The notes beneath the pieces are model-generated. The model was not told where the DNA came from. It worked only from the letters and a program-made list of their open reading frames with translations, and ran no database searches. This document shows, piece after piece, positions 54,770 to 64,000 of a stretch of 64,000 bases of DNA. Both the position numbers and the translations under genes were made by a program. The DNA lies in contig CAXKWD010000011.1 of assembly GCA_964059195.1 (NCBI GenBank), positions 9,502,366 to 9,566,365 of the forward strand. The letters run 5' to 3'. Within the stretch, counting starts at the first letter, position 1, and each line of letters begins with the position of its first letter. This DNA comes from Ectobius pallidus (taxonomy: Eukaryota > Arthropoda > Insecta > Blattodea > Ectobiidae).

Positions 54770-55990
54770 CCTTAAATCTATCCTAATATTGTCCTCTCAC
54801 CTACGTCTAGGTCTTCCACATGGTCTTTTCTCTTCGGGTCTCCCAGCAGTACTTTTGAGATAAGATATCTTTCCTCCCCATGCGTGCAGCATGTCCAGCC
54901 CATTTCATCCTCCGTGATTTAATTACCCTTACTATATCTGGTGAAGAGAACAGGTCATGAAGCTCGTCGTTATGCAGTTTTCTGCAGTTCCCATTTTCAT
55001 CTCTCTTAGGCCAAATATATTTTCCTAAGCACTCTCTGTTTTCATACGCACTCTCAGACGTTCTTCCCGACCAGTAAGTGACCATGTCTCACATCCATAC
55101 AATACAACTGGCAGGATAATAGTCTTGTAAATCTTTATTTTTAAATTTCTGGACAAAAGACGAGAAGATATAAGAATTTCTGATCTGCATAAAAACAAGC
55201 ATTTCCTGGTTTTAGTCGAGACTAATTTAACTTCTGCCTTAATATTATTTGTGTCTGTAATTATTGCTCCCAGATATTTAAATTTTTCCACTAGTTCGAA
55301 TGATTTACCTGCTATTATAATATTTTGTGGAGCATTATTTTGATGATCCATGATCAAATACCGGTACTTAGATTTTTCTGTGTTAATTTCCAATCCAACA
55401 TTCTGGCAGGCATCTAAAAGACTTTCTGGATTTATCTCGATTGTGTTTATGTCATCGCCCAACAAGCAAACATCATCTACCTAATCTAAAATCAGGTGAC
55501 TGCCATTTAATTATAGGCCTACCTTGTTTTCCTGAACTTTCCTAATGGCATATTCCAAAGTGAAATTAAAAAGTAAAGGTTATGGTGCATCTCCTTGCTT
55601 CAATCTGCTTCAAATGGTAAACCTACCTGATATAATAAATTTCCCTACCTTGACTCATTTTGATCAGCCTAACTAACTTCTTTGGTATTCCAAACTCAAC
55701 GAGGATATTGTACAATTTCCTCCCTAACAGACTCATATGCTTTTTTAAAATCTATGTATAGCTGGTGAACAAACTTATTATATTCCAACTTTTTCTCCAA
55801 GATTTGGCGAATACAAGATATATGATCAATGGTTGATCTATTTTGCCTAAATCCACATTGGTGGTCTCCAATGATTTCGTCTGCATATTTGGTTAATCTT
55901 GACAGTAGTATATTAGATAGAATTTTATCAGATGTTGATGAGAAGTGCACGGCTGATCCTGTTGAGCACCTCATTGAGTGTGTTATCAAT
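54770..55990 (-). pseudogene. RTE/craniofacial-type LINE reverse transcriptase remnant
   Basis: Minus strand: LLSRLTKYADEIIGDHQCGF, RQNRSTIDHISCIRQILEKK and YIDFKKAYESV (55989-55700), a decayed middle (PQGD-like region lost; L(L)GDDIN replaces ADD near 55450), then DACQNVGLEINTEKSKYRYL, VEKFKYLGAIITDTN, KTIILPVVLYGCETWSLT (55465-55050), and KLHNDELHDLFSSPDIVRVI with SRRMKWAGHAARMG (to about 54840). This is the RT fingers-to-thumb and C-terminal region of a common insect LINE group. It is dead through shifts and stops. It could be the RT half of the same family as the endonuclease half at 36.6-38.0 kb. Confidence 0.85.
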
Positions 55991-56190
55991 TGTTATGATA
56001 ATCAAGAAAGCACTATGACTGTACTTTGTGACTTGTCCAAAGCGTTTGATTGCGTGTCATGTGAAATCTTATGTAATAAGTTAAATTAGAATTTTTTGGA
56101 ATTCATTCTAAAAATCTCAATCTAAATAAATCTTATTTACGATTATTAAATCGCACACAAGTAACTTTCATTAAAGGCCAGTTCTCTCTT
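55925..56190 (+). pseudogene. CR1/Jockey-like LINE RT fragment
   Basis: Plus strand: DPVEHLIECVINCYDNQEST, then TVLCDLSKAFDCVSCEILCN, KLNxxFGIHSKNLNLNKSYL and NRTQVTFIKGQFSLSERINL across a stop. It is the fingers and palm start of an RT, in the opposite direction to the LINE that ends at about 55990, so the two fragments meet back to back near 55925. Confidence 0.75.
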
Positions 56191-56525
56191 TCTGAAAGAA
56201 TTAACCTTTGCATGCAAAATTTAATATATTAAATTCTCTGGTAACACAGAATTTAATATAAAACTTATTCTCACCAGGCCAAGGCCCAAACCTACATGTC
56301 ATTGGCACCAATGGTTAGGTTCAATCTGCAATACAAAGGCAGTATTTCAAAAGTCAGTGGTTTTTACTTTAACTGTGATAAAAAAAATAACAACAATAAT
56401 GGATATAGGCAGGATGATTAGGAATGCAAATTGAGATTGGTTACAAATAGATATATAAGCTTTCATGAACCACAGATTATTGTCTCTGTTGGACATTACA
56501 TGAGAATATTATAGGAGAAAAATTC

Positions 56526-56599
56526 CTCCGACACTGGGACTTGAACCCAGGACCTTTGGCTATTCGCGCCAATGCTCTACCAACTGAGCTAAGCCGGAG
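56526..56599 (-). tRNA. tRNA-like module, left arm of copy 2
   Basis: Folds as a cloverleaf on paper: CTCCGGC / GTCGGAG acceptor (one G-T), GAGC / GCTC-type D arm, TTGGC / GCCAA anticodon stem with loop GCGAATA (GAA at the anticodon position, Phe-like), CTGGG / CCCAG T stem. C at position 33 and the repeat context argue against a real tRNA-Phe gene. A and B boxes look intact. Confidence 0.55.
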
Positions 56600-56909
56600 T
56601 TCAATCCACAGCGCCGGATGGAACCTCTCTCCTATAGCCAAAGGTCCTGGGTTCAAGTCCCAGTGTCGGAGGAATTTTTCTCCTATAATATTCTCATGTA
56701 ATGTCCAACAGAGACAATAATCTGTGGTTCATGAAAGCTTATATATCTATCTTGAATGTCAACTGTACAATAACAGTGGGAGCCCGGTCACCAAAATCAC
56801 TAATTAGTGTGCCTCACAGTACTGCATATGACATAACTTGTCTGTCTGTGAGGTAGACCATTAGGGCAATGTCATAGGAGAGAGGTTCCATCCGGCGCTG
56901 TGGATTGAA

Positions 56910-56983
56910 CTCCGGCTTAGCTCAGTTGGTAGAGCATTGGCGCGAATAGCCAAAGGCCCTGGGTTCAAGTCCCAGTGTCGGAG
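56910..56983 (+). tRNA. tRNA-like module, right arm of copy 2
   Basis: Same 74-nt unit as 56526-56599 with one change (GGCCCTGGG in place of GGTCCTGGG). All stems are preserved. It faces away from its partner in the left arm. Confidence 0.55.
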
Positions 56984-57019
56984 GAATTTTTCTCCTATAA
57001 TATTCTCTTGGTTACAAAT

Positions 57020-57529
57020 GATTTGAATGAATTCTTGCGCTTGTGCGAACGAACATTTTTTTTAATGGCATTTCTTATAAAAATATAAATACCGGTAATA
57101 TACCAGTACCTGTACAATTTACAGTAACTTGACACAATATAATAAACTTTTTCCTTATTCCTGGATGAAACACAATCATTTCCTATAAAATAAAATAAAG
57201 TTTTCTCTAAACAGGCCGTGGAGGCCCTAAAGATTCCAGGCTCCCAGATTTTAGATAATTCAATATTCGATAATATTGATATCCCAACCCTACTGTGAAC
57301 TGTAATTTTAAAGACCATCAATTGTTGCCTCATTAAAAATTCCAAAAACAAACAAGAGAAACATAATTATATTCATTTGTTTATCAATCTGTACCTTAGT
57401 ATTTCAGTATAAAAGGAGATAGAGAATTTTAATAAATTATATCATGTATAATTAAAGGGGTTGCCAGTGTGACCAAATTCCTTAAAGATGGGTCACTATT
57501 AAGGTTCAACCCCGGACAACAGTATTGGT
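57020..57529. other. AT-rich spacer
   Basis: A minus-strand open frame at 56995-57351 overlaps the end of the fold-back element and shows no family features; I do not call it a gene. Confidence 0.35.
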
Positions 57530-57800
57530 ATTGGTGTCCATTATATACAAACACACACACCCAACATCTACACTGAACGACCAGCTACACTTCAAATCAC
57601 ACACACTCTTTGACACAATACCAGACATTCAAACCTCACAAAATACTCCCACCCCTTCAAAACCAACACAACATCCACGCAACCTAGGCCCAAAACACAG
57701 ACACCCAGTAGCAGTTCGGAAACCACTGATGATGCACTAAAATAGTGCGAAACGGCCGCCCGGATCACTAAAGGTAATCCTAGTTACCAGCATCAAGTAT
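57530..57800 (+). pseudogene. 3' end of a Penelope-like element
   Basis: A Thr/Pro/His-rich frame (PTSTLNDQLHFKSHTLFDTI and following) leads to CTGATGATGCACTAAAATAG and GCGAAACGGCCGCCCGGATC. The motif tgatgatgca...GCGAAACGGCCG also ends the Penelope-like coding region at 63.7 kb, so both are 3' portions of related elements. Confidence 0.6.
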
Positions 57801-60800
57801 TCAAATATTATAAAAACAGTATGGGATTTTTCTCGTCTTCTTGTGTTCACAGCCTGCCACGGTTGTCTCAGTCCTCTTTCGAAATGAGTACCTTGAGAAG
57901 TTAACTTTCATAGAAACTAATTGTAGGTTAAAAGTGCTGGGCCACACTGTCTTCACAAGAAGCTGAATGGGTAAGCTGTCAAAAGCCTTTTAAGTGAATT
58001 TTTAAAAAATTAAAAAAGGAAAAGGATGTTCATCCAGACTATTGTTCATTTCTTTTCACCCACCTGTTCTAGTGGCCAGCACTCCACAAAGTCCATTCAA
58101 TACATTCACATATGCTATTATTTTTCACTTTCTAAAAGAAACCTATGTACAGTAATAATTCATATAATATAATTTATGTCTAGGGCTTAGTTAAGACTTC
58201 TTACAGAAATAACAGTAATGGCTATTCTTTGAACTTGTATCAACCTGTGATGTTCAGGATGATTATAAAATAAATAAAACATATCCAGCTATCTTACAGA
58301 TACTTCTATCTTGCACATAGAACTCACAAAAATTAGAGTTCATCACTCACACATCCATTGGAAGTTCTCTTACTCCATGGCATTCATACACACTAATACT
58401 CTAATGTAACACACTTAGTCTTCAAGTATTCATTCAGTGCTTCTTTGCCTGTGAACAAATTAAAAGAAAATTAGGCATACATTATGGCCAAAATTATCAT
58501 ATAACTTACCTTTATAACATTAGAAATTTAACATTAACGAATTAAAATTAAAATTTGAACAGTGTTGCTTTTCACATATTTTTCCAGATTTATTTTAAAG
58601 GACCTGTTAAACTTAAGGATCTTAATATCAAGTGATTCTCATAATAAATATTTTGTTCAGTAAAATACAGTAGTGAAAACCTCATGTTTCTACAAAGCTT
58701 CATTCTCGCAAATTCAAAGAATAACTGATGCAGCTTCCAGCGAAGTGACGTCACACCTCTCTAGCTACCTGCCAATTACTCCAGGCATCGGGTTTCATTT
58801 GGCCAAGCAACTTATGGATCATTATTGTATGCGTGAGTTTGCATGTCAATCTGTCGGAAATGCCTAGATGCTGTGTTCATTGGGTGCTCCAACATCATAA
58901 ATGTAGATTTAGGAATAAGCGTTCATAAGTTTCCAAATTGAGATAGATCAAAAAGCAGATTCAACCCGTGGCTGAAGGGAATAAATCGGCATAATTTCAA
59001 GCCTACCCAAAGTATATTACGAGTTTAAATTTAGTGTTTTACAAACATTGGACTGTTGAATTTATGCATAACTAAATACCTTTGAATCCAGAAACTTCGA
59101 GATATAAATATGAATTTGTAGAGACAAATCTAATGAAAACCTAACATGAATAAAAACCATGGTTGGGAATGTACCATAAGTCCATAAATTATGTTCAACA
59201 AAACATTTCTTAACACATCTTGGCTTTGGGAAAACATGCATAACTGTATGAGGAGTGTCGGTTCAAAACGCGTTAAGTCCACCTCCGATCGCAATGCAGT
59301 TTTTTGCGAATTCGCATTCTCTGAGGTGTTCTGCATGATACTAAATAACGTTTTTGTTTCAAATCACAACCTTTCTCCGTTAAAATTGAGCCTGAAGTAT
59401 GGGGTTCGATGCAAAATGTGTTCAGTCCAGAACTTGGTTCGGTGCAAATTACGTTGAGTCCACATTTTAGTCGTGATCACGTGTGAAACAGGTGGTGCGT
59501 TGAACTTTACGATGTCTATTGTTGCATGTGTTCTTCTAATGAAAGCGGCATTCACCAGACGCCGAAACAGATGTCATTAGCGGTCAATAATAAAAGAAGA
59601 GGAGAATGGATTTTCCATGATTTAACTTGCTTAAAAAACAGAAATTGTTTAAATTTTTACAATTTGGTACTTCGGCAATAGTTCACTTTGTATTAGTGTG
59701 ATCAGATATGATTGTAATTCTTGAATAAAATACTAACTTTCATCTTTTTAAATGATTATTATTACAGTGTTGGGTCAGAACGCGTTAAGTCCATTACTTT
59801 GGAAACTTTAACTATCAATAAAAGATGTAAATGAAAAGAATGATTTGACACACCCAATACATTTAACTAAATATTAAACACGGATTCTGATCAGAAAAAA
59901 ATATTGCAAATTCATTTGATAGTTTGCCCACAAACAGTTTTTCGTCATTTCTGAAAAATCATTATTTGTGAACTAAATGCATTTTGAATTGACGCTCTTC
60001 GTATTTTTATTTCAGGCTAAGCAAGAAAAAAGAAGGTTTATCAATTTTTCTGAACGAGAAAATAAAGGTGGCCTACCGATATTAAGTTGTGTTATATTTA
60101 GAGTCAACAATGTTGGGTCCTTTAATTTTGTAAGGTTATATAAATACTACTTATACTCTCTTCATTATGTAAGTAGGCATAAAAGGCATATGTAGGCATA
60201 TGAAATGAATATGCAGCACGCTCTCATTGTAAGCCATGAGCTGCGACTGTGTGAGACATACAAACGTAACACTACACTACATGAATTCCTCCTTGATACT
60301 TATTTTTTCCTGTTTAATAGTGTTTAATATTGAAGAGAAGTTACACATAACGCAGGAATTATAAAAGTGGGAAACAATTATCAGCATCGCCAAGGAATTG
60401 GATGTATCACACTCAACGATTTCTACAATTTGAAAGGGTAGAGAGAAAACACAATATTTCATTTGGAAAAAAATTCCTTAAAAATCTTAGCTATTATTTT
60501 AGAAAACAAGAAAATTAAATTCCGATAATGTGCCAACTTTTCTCAAGTACAAAAGTGGAATAATAATGTTTTCATTATTGACTTTTTGTGATTATATAAT
60601 GTGTTGGGTTTTTCCAATGAGTAAGGTACAGTGCGTCATATTTGTACAACAGCGTAAAAAGAGAAAAAGGAGAAAGTGTAGGCCTTTGTAATTTACAGTA
60701 TTGCATTTAATGTAGGAGAGTTCATACAGTAATTTAGGAAAAGAATATGTAGGCCTACTGTAATAAATCTTTGTAATCCATGAACTGGAACAAGAATATT

Positions 60801-61059
60801 TCATAAATGACTATTATAGCACATGCACCAAGTTTAAAATATAAAACTTGCAGATTTGAAATGTTAAAGGAAAATCCGTTTTGTGCAACTATCAGCTATA
60901 ACAACCACAAATTGGCAGTCCCTTTAAAGTTGTTATAAGTGGTTTTGACTGTATATATTTTTTCTTTGTGTGCAACATTTGATTTTAAAGTATTATTTCA
61001 ATACAAATAAAATCAGGTAAACTGATATAACAAAGTGCCAGTATGTCTTTGTTGAATCA
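57801..61059. other. Long stretch without recognised gene
   Basis: AT-rich. It holds the AACGCGTTAAGTCCA-like motif repeats at 59.2-59.8 kb (separate entry). TTGTTATAAGTGGTTTTGAC at about 60936 resembles a MITE end. Confidence 0.4.
59258..59795 (+). repeat. Four copies of an AACGCGTTAAGTCCA-like motif
   Basis: GGTTCAAAACGCGTTAAGTC (59259), GGTTCGATGCAAAATGTGTT..AGTCC (59402), GGTTCGGTGCAAATTACGTT..AGTCC (about 59433) and GGGTCAGAACGCGTTAAGTC (about 59772). Shared skeleton GGTTCRRNRC.AA.GCGTTAAGTCC. Function unknown. Confidence 0.55.
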
Positions 61060-61275
61060 ATTATAATTGCAATTATGATATGCAGAAAATAAGTTTTTCT
61101 AATCAGATTAAAATCGACCAGCATCAGCAGAACTACAGATTTGTGATACCTTGACAATCGCGCACTCACATAAAAATTTAAAAAATCCATGTCAAATCGG
61201 CCAGCTCCGGGATTTGATCCGGGGACCTCCAGAATACGAGTCCAAGGCGTTACCATTTGGCCAACTCAGTCACTT
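61060..61275 (-). mobile_element. tRNA-derived SINE
   Basis: Minus strand: GACTGAGTTGGCCAAATGGT (A box) and GGATCAAATCCCGG (B box), followed by a body that ends toward 61060. The short open frame GTRILEVPGSNPGAGR-type peptide here is a SINE artefact. Confidence 0.7.
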
Positions 61276-61374
61276 TGACAGTTTCGTTTGATAAGCATAT
61301 GTGAAGGAATAGTGTTAACTGTCAAATTATACCGCTAGACAAAAATTAAAAAAATATGTGACCTTTAATTAGTT

Positions 61375-61925
61375 GTTACTTCGGTACCGGTCAATCGATT
61401 AGGTCCAAAATTAATAGGCTTCTTGCCATGGACGTTATAAATGCTTATACCAAGTTTCATGAAAATCCATATTTGAGTTAAAATAATATTTTCATAATAA
61501 TAATCCATATTTTGATAAAGCATATTTGAGTTATTGGGCCTTTTGTTAAATAATACCATAAAATTCACTAAATTGGGCATTATTCCGGCACCGGCCAACC
61601 GTTTTGATCCAATGTCAACAGACGTCTTTCCACGGACGTTATAAATGTGTATACTAAGTTTCATGAAAATCCGATAAAGCGTATTTGAGTTATGGCGCTT
61701 TTAAATAAAAACACTAAATTGGGTTTGACGCCGGTACCGGTGAACCGATTTGGTTCAATAACAATAGGGTTCTTTCCATGGACATTATAAATGCGTATAT
61801 CAAGTTTCATGAAAATCCGATAAAGCGTATTTGAGTTATGGCGCATGCAGACACACGTACAGACAGACAGACAGATGGACGGACACACATTTTTCGTCCC
61901 CCACACACAATCTCATAAAGTACCA
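61375..61925 (+). repeat. Three diverged tandem units ending in ACAGACAG
   Basis: Each unit has ACCGGTCAAYCG-like, CCATGGACGTTATAAATG and AAGTTTCATGAAAATCC; units begin near 61383, 61590 and 61730. The last ends ACAGACAGACAGACAGATGG. The direction is unclear; this is a common kind of insect repeat end. Confidence 0.75.
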
Positions 61926-62399
61926 TACTGGCACTTAATAACATTACATTAAGAGCAAATGGGAAAGCCACATAGAGGTTATGAGCATAGCATTCTTTGA
62001 CGTCATACTGGTTGATACCATCAAGATGTACTGGTACACATTACTGGTATATGAATTTTCCAAATTAACTTTTGGTTTACTGTTATTATGTTCCCCCCCC
62101 CCCCCAATCCAAATAAAACTGTGGGTGGTTCAACAATATTTCATTTAACAGTATTTTAAGTGGGATTTATTAAAGTGAAGTGATAATGGAAAGATACCGA
62201 TTATCTAGGCCTGCTGTGCTTACATAAAGTGTTAACTTACATTTTGAACAAATGAAGAGAGTCAGTTATTTTGCTGACGAACTGTAGATTTTGTTGGCTA
62301 AATGTTTTGCTTTTTTGCAAATAATTGGTACTGAAAGAGGGTTTCCCAATGCTCGCTGCTGCAAAAACCACTTGAATACGACCTCAAAGTGATCTAGAT
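61926..62399. other. Spacer with poly-C run
   Basis: A C run at 62093-62105; no gene recognised. Confidence 0.35.
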
Positions 62400-62419
62400 A
62401 ATTGGCGATCTGGATAGTT

Positions 62420-63770
62420 TATGTTCTGTTGTATAATAAACTACATCAATGCTCCGAACTATCTGTTAGTTAAATGGTTAGAAGCAAAATTCAGGACTTT
62501 ACCAAAATACAACAGCTGCACTATAGACAATTCTTTTGACCTGATAGAAAAAATAAAGGATCAAAAATAAAGGATCTAAACCTAGGCAAAGATGATAAAT
62601 TGTGCTTTGTTTCCAAATGTTCCAAAAGACAAAGTGCTAAACTACCTTGAAAATTGGCTCTTATCAATAGCCCTAAAACCAAAAATAGTGGCAGAATAAA
62701 AAAATTAATCAACTATCTCCATAGACCAGACATTTTTCTCATACAATAGTAACTTCTGCCAACAGACCTCTGGACTTTCCAGGGGTAAGCGTTTGTCTCC
62801 ACTCCTAACAGATCAGTAGGCCTACATGATGGAGTTTGAAACAAAAAATAACCCAAGCATTACTCTTGAGTTCAAAATTTGGCACAGGTATGTCGATGAC
62901 ATCATATCAGAAGTGAACAACAAACATATCAATGAAGCTTTGAAACTGGTAAAGTTAACTTACAAGAGAAGACAATAAAATTCACATTAGAAACCAAACA
63001 ATAAAACTGCCCCCCTTTTTCGGTCTTGAAAATACTGAAAAAAGACAATAGCATTGAATTTGGTATCCATAGAAAGGAAACATACATCAAGAGTTTCATA
63101 AAATCTGACAGTTTCTATCCTAAAGCCCACAAGCATGCAATAATAACAGCCTAGCACATATATTCATATGTACCTTTGAACAAGACTGAATATAACAATG
63201 AATATACTGGCAATGAAATAGTAGAAACTGCCCCAGTAATGGATAGGCCTACTCCAAAAAATGGACAAAAAAATAAAACATTACAAATACCATAAACTGA
63301 AAAAAGACAACACCACACTAACTCCCATAAACAAACAAGAAAACTCATTCAAGAAATTATATACCACGGCCAAAACACCTTCACATTTTTAAAAAATCTT
63401 CAAGGATTAGACCATAACTATAGCCACTAAAAACAAGAAGAATGTGAAAAATCTAATAAACCCAAATAGGAAAGATAAGGAGGCAAAAAGATAAGGAAAA
63501 TAAACCTTGAATCTATAAAATAAGTTGCAAAGATTGCAACGGAATTTACGTTGGAAAACAAAATGGATTTTAAAAACTAACAGAAAGGATATTTTAGGCA
63601 CATAAAATAACAACAATGTGACAAATCAGCTGTAGCAGCACATTTTTGGAATGATGGTCAGAACATAAGTCAAGAAACAAAATTACTAAACAGTTGCACT
63701 CTGCTGATGATGCAGGAACACCACCTGCGAAACGGCCGTCCAGAAGTTTACTAAGGTAAAATAAAGTGCG
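62420..63770 (+). pseudogene. Penelope-like element: RT and GIY-YIG nuclease remnant
   Basis: Across shifts and stops the plus strand reads NAPNYLLVKWLEAKFRTLPK, NSFDLIEKIKD, PKDKVLNYLENWLL, CQQTSGLSRGKRLSPLLTD, then FKIWHRYVDDIISEVN with the catalytic YVDD at about 62890-62901, INEALK and KTIKFTLETKQ. Near 63517 ISCKDCNGIYVGKQNG is the GIY-YIG nuclease start (GIY..VG), and the region ends with the CTGATGATGCA..GAAACGGCCG motif at 63698-63736. RT plus C-terminal GIY-YIG is the hallmark of Penelope-like retroelements. This copy is decayed. Confidence 0.85.
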
Positions 63771-64000
63771 TTAAAGAAAGTGTTTTTATTCAACTATTTA
63801 TTCAACTAAACAGTGTTCAACAGCCGCCAAAACTTACAGCATGGGAGAATACCTTTATTAAAAACAAATGAATGTATTTCGACACACATATAGAGAGCAG
63901 CCTAATTCAAAATTTCTACCTGTCACAGATGTTATCAAACACACAAACCCTCCAAGAACGGAAATTCAAACAGTTGGACACTAGCTGAGGATGAACACGA
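63771..64000. other. Sequence after the Penelope-like element
   Basis: No gene recognised; may include more of the element's terminal repeat. Confidence 0.35.

Larger units (their letters stand above)
56449..57007. mobile_element. Fold-back element with tRNA-like arms, copy 2, rearranged
   Basis: The 304-bp palindrome at 56447-56750 starts ATAGATATATAAGC and ends GCTTATATATCTAT; its left arm has a full tRNA-like unit, while its right arm keeps only the T arm. A second part (56751-57007) has the spacer and a full right arm. TTGGTTACAAAT occurs at 56437-56448 and again at 57008-57019, bounding the whole composite as a 12-bp direct repeat. Confidence 0.8.

Noticed and set aside
56526..56983. 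A genuine pair of tRNA-Phe genes
   Set aside because: The GAA anticodon position is right, but T33 is missing, the units lie in inverted transposon arms, and the other copies carry stem-breaking changes.
60993..61256. An 87-codon minus-strand protein
   Set aside because: Its start is the tRNA-like head of a SINE (ILEVPGSNPGAGR), a well-known artefact.

Overview
The window is eukaryotic nuclear DNA. It is AT-rich, has no operons, has splice-like signals and polyadenylation-like words, and is packed with remains of insect-type transposable elements: APE-type LINEs, a Penelope-like element, mariner/Tc1, hAT MITEs and tRNA-derived SINEs. The element mix and the frequent AGGCCTA words suggest a large insect genome, possibly a cockroach or termite. 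That placement is inference; nothing here names the species. I found no intact single-copy host gene. Most coding potential belongs to transposons, nearly all broken.

Region 1 (about 1.6-16.8 kb) is a nest. An I-clade-like LINE with RNase H is the oldest layer. Its ORF1 is split twice: by a 6,702-bp DNA transposon (1956-8657; 104-bp terminal inverted repeats, perfect 8-bp target duplication CAACCTGA), and by a 5'-truncated CR1/Jockey-like LINE (about 9.31-12.31 kb) whose 961-codon ORF2 is open. The 6.7-kb transposon contains a SINE with its own target duplication, a GGATG/CATCC array that switches polarity, a 3-kb satellite folded into a palindrome centred at 5820/5821, and a tandemly duplicated C2H2 zinc-finger fragment. 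It has no visible transposase.

Region 2 (17-31 kb) has a small MITE, a 3.1-kb transposon with ~460-bp inverted repeats and a decayed protein, a minus-strand LINE interrupted by a palindromic GC-rich MITE, several hAT-type MITEs with perfect 8-bp duplications, and a LINE C-terminal fragment.

Region 3 (31-46.5 kb) has recurring exon-like cassettes with splice acceptors, a terminal-exon-like block ending in AATAAA, a paralogous repeat pair that supplies an empty site for one MITE, two minus-strand LINE 5' portions (one ORF1 begins with a hydrophobic segment running into a 2A-like NPGP motif), and a decayed Tc1/IS630-type transposon.

Region 4 (45.6-64 kb) has two fold-back units whose arms carry 74-nt tRNA-like modules, an arm-symmetrical AT-rich inverted repeat, a hAT amino-terminal remnant, a palindrome of two mariner 3' ends, exon-like minus-strand blocks of unknown identity, an RTE-like reverse transcriptase remnant, SINE pieces, and a decayed Penelope-like element with RT and GIY-YIG motifs running close to the end. 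Inverted duplications of unrelated sequence recur across the window and are its most distinctive theme.
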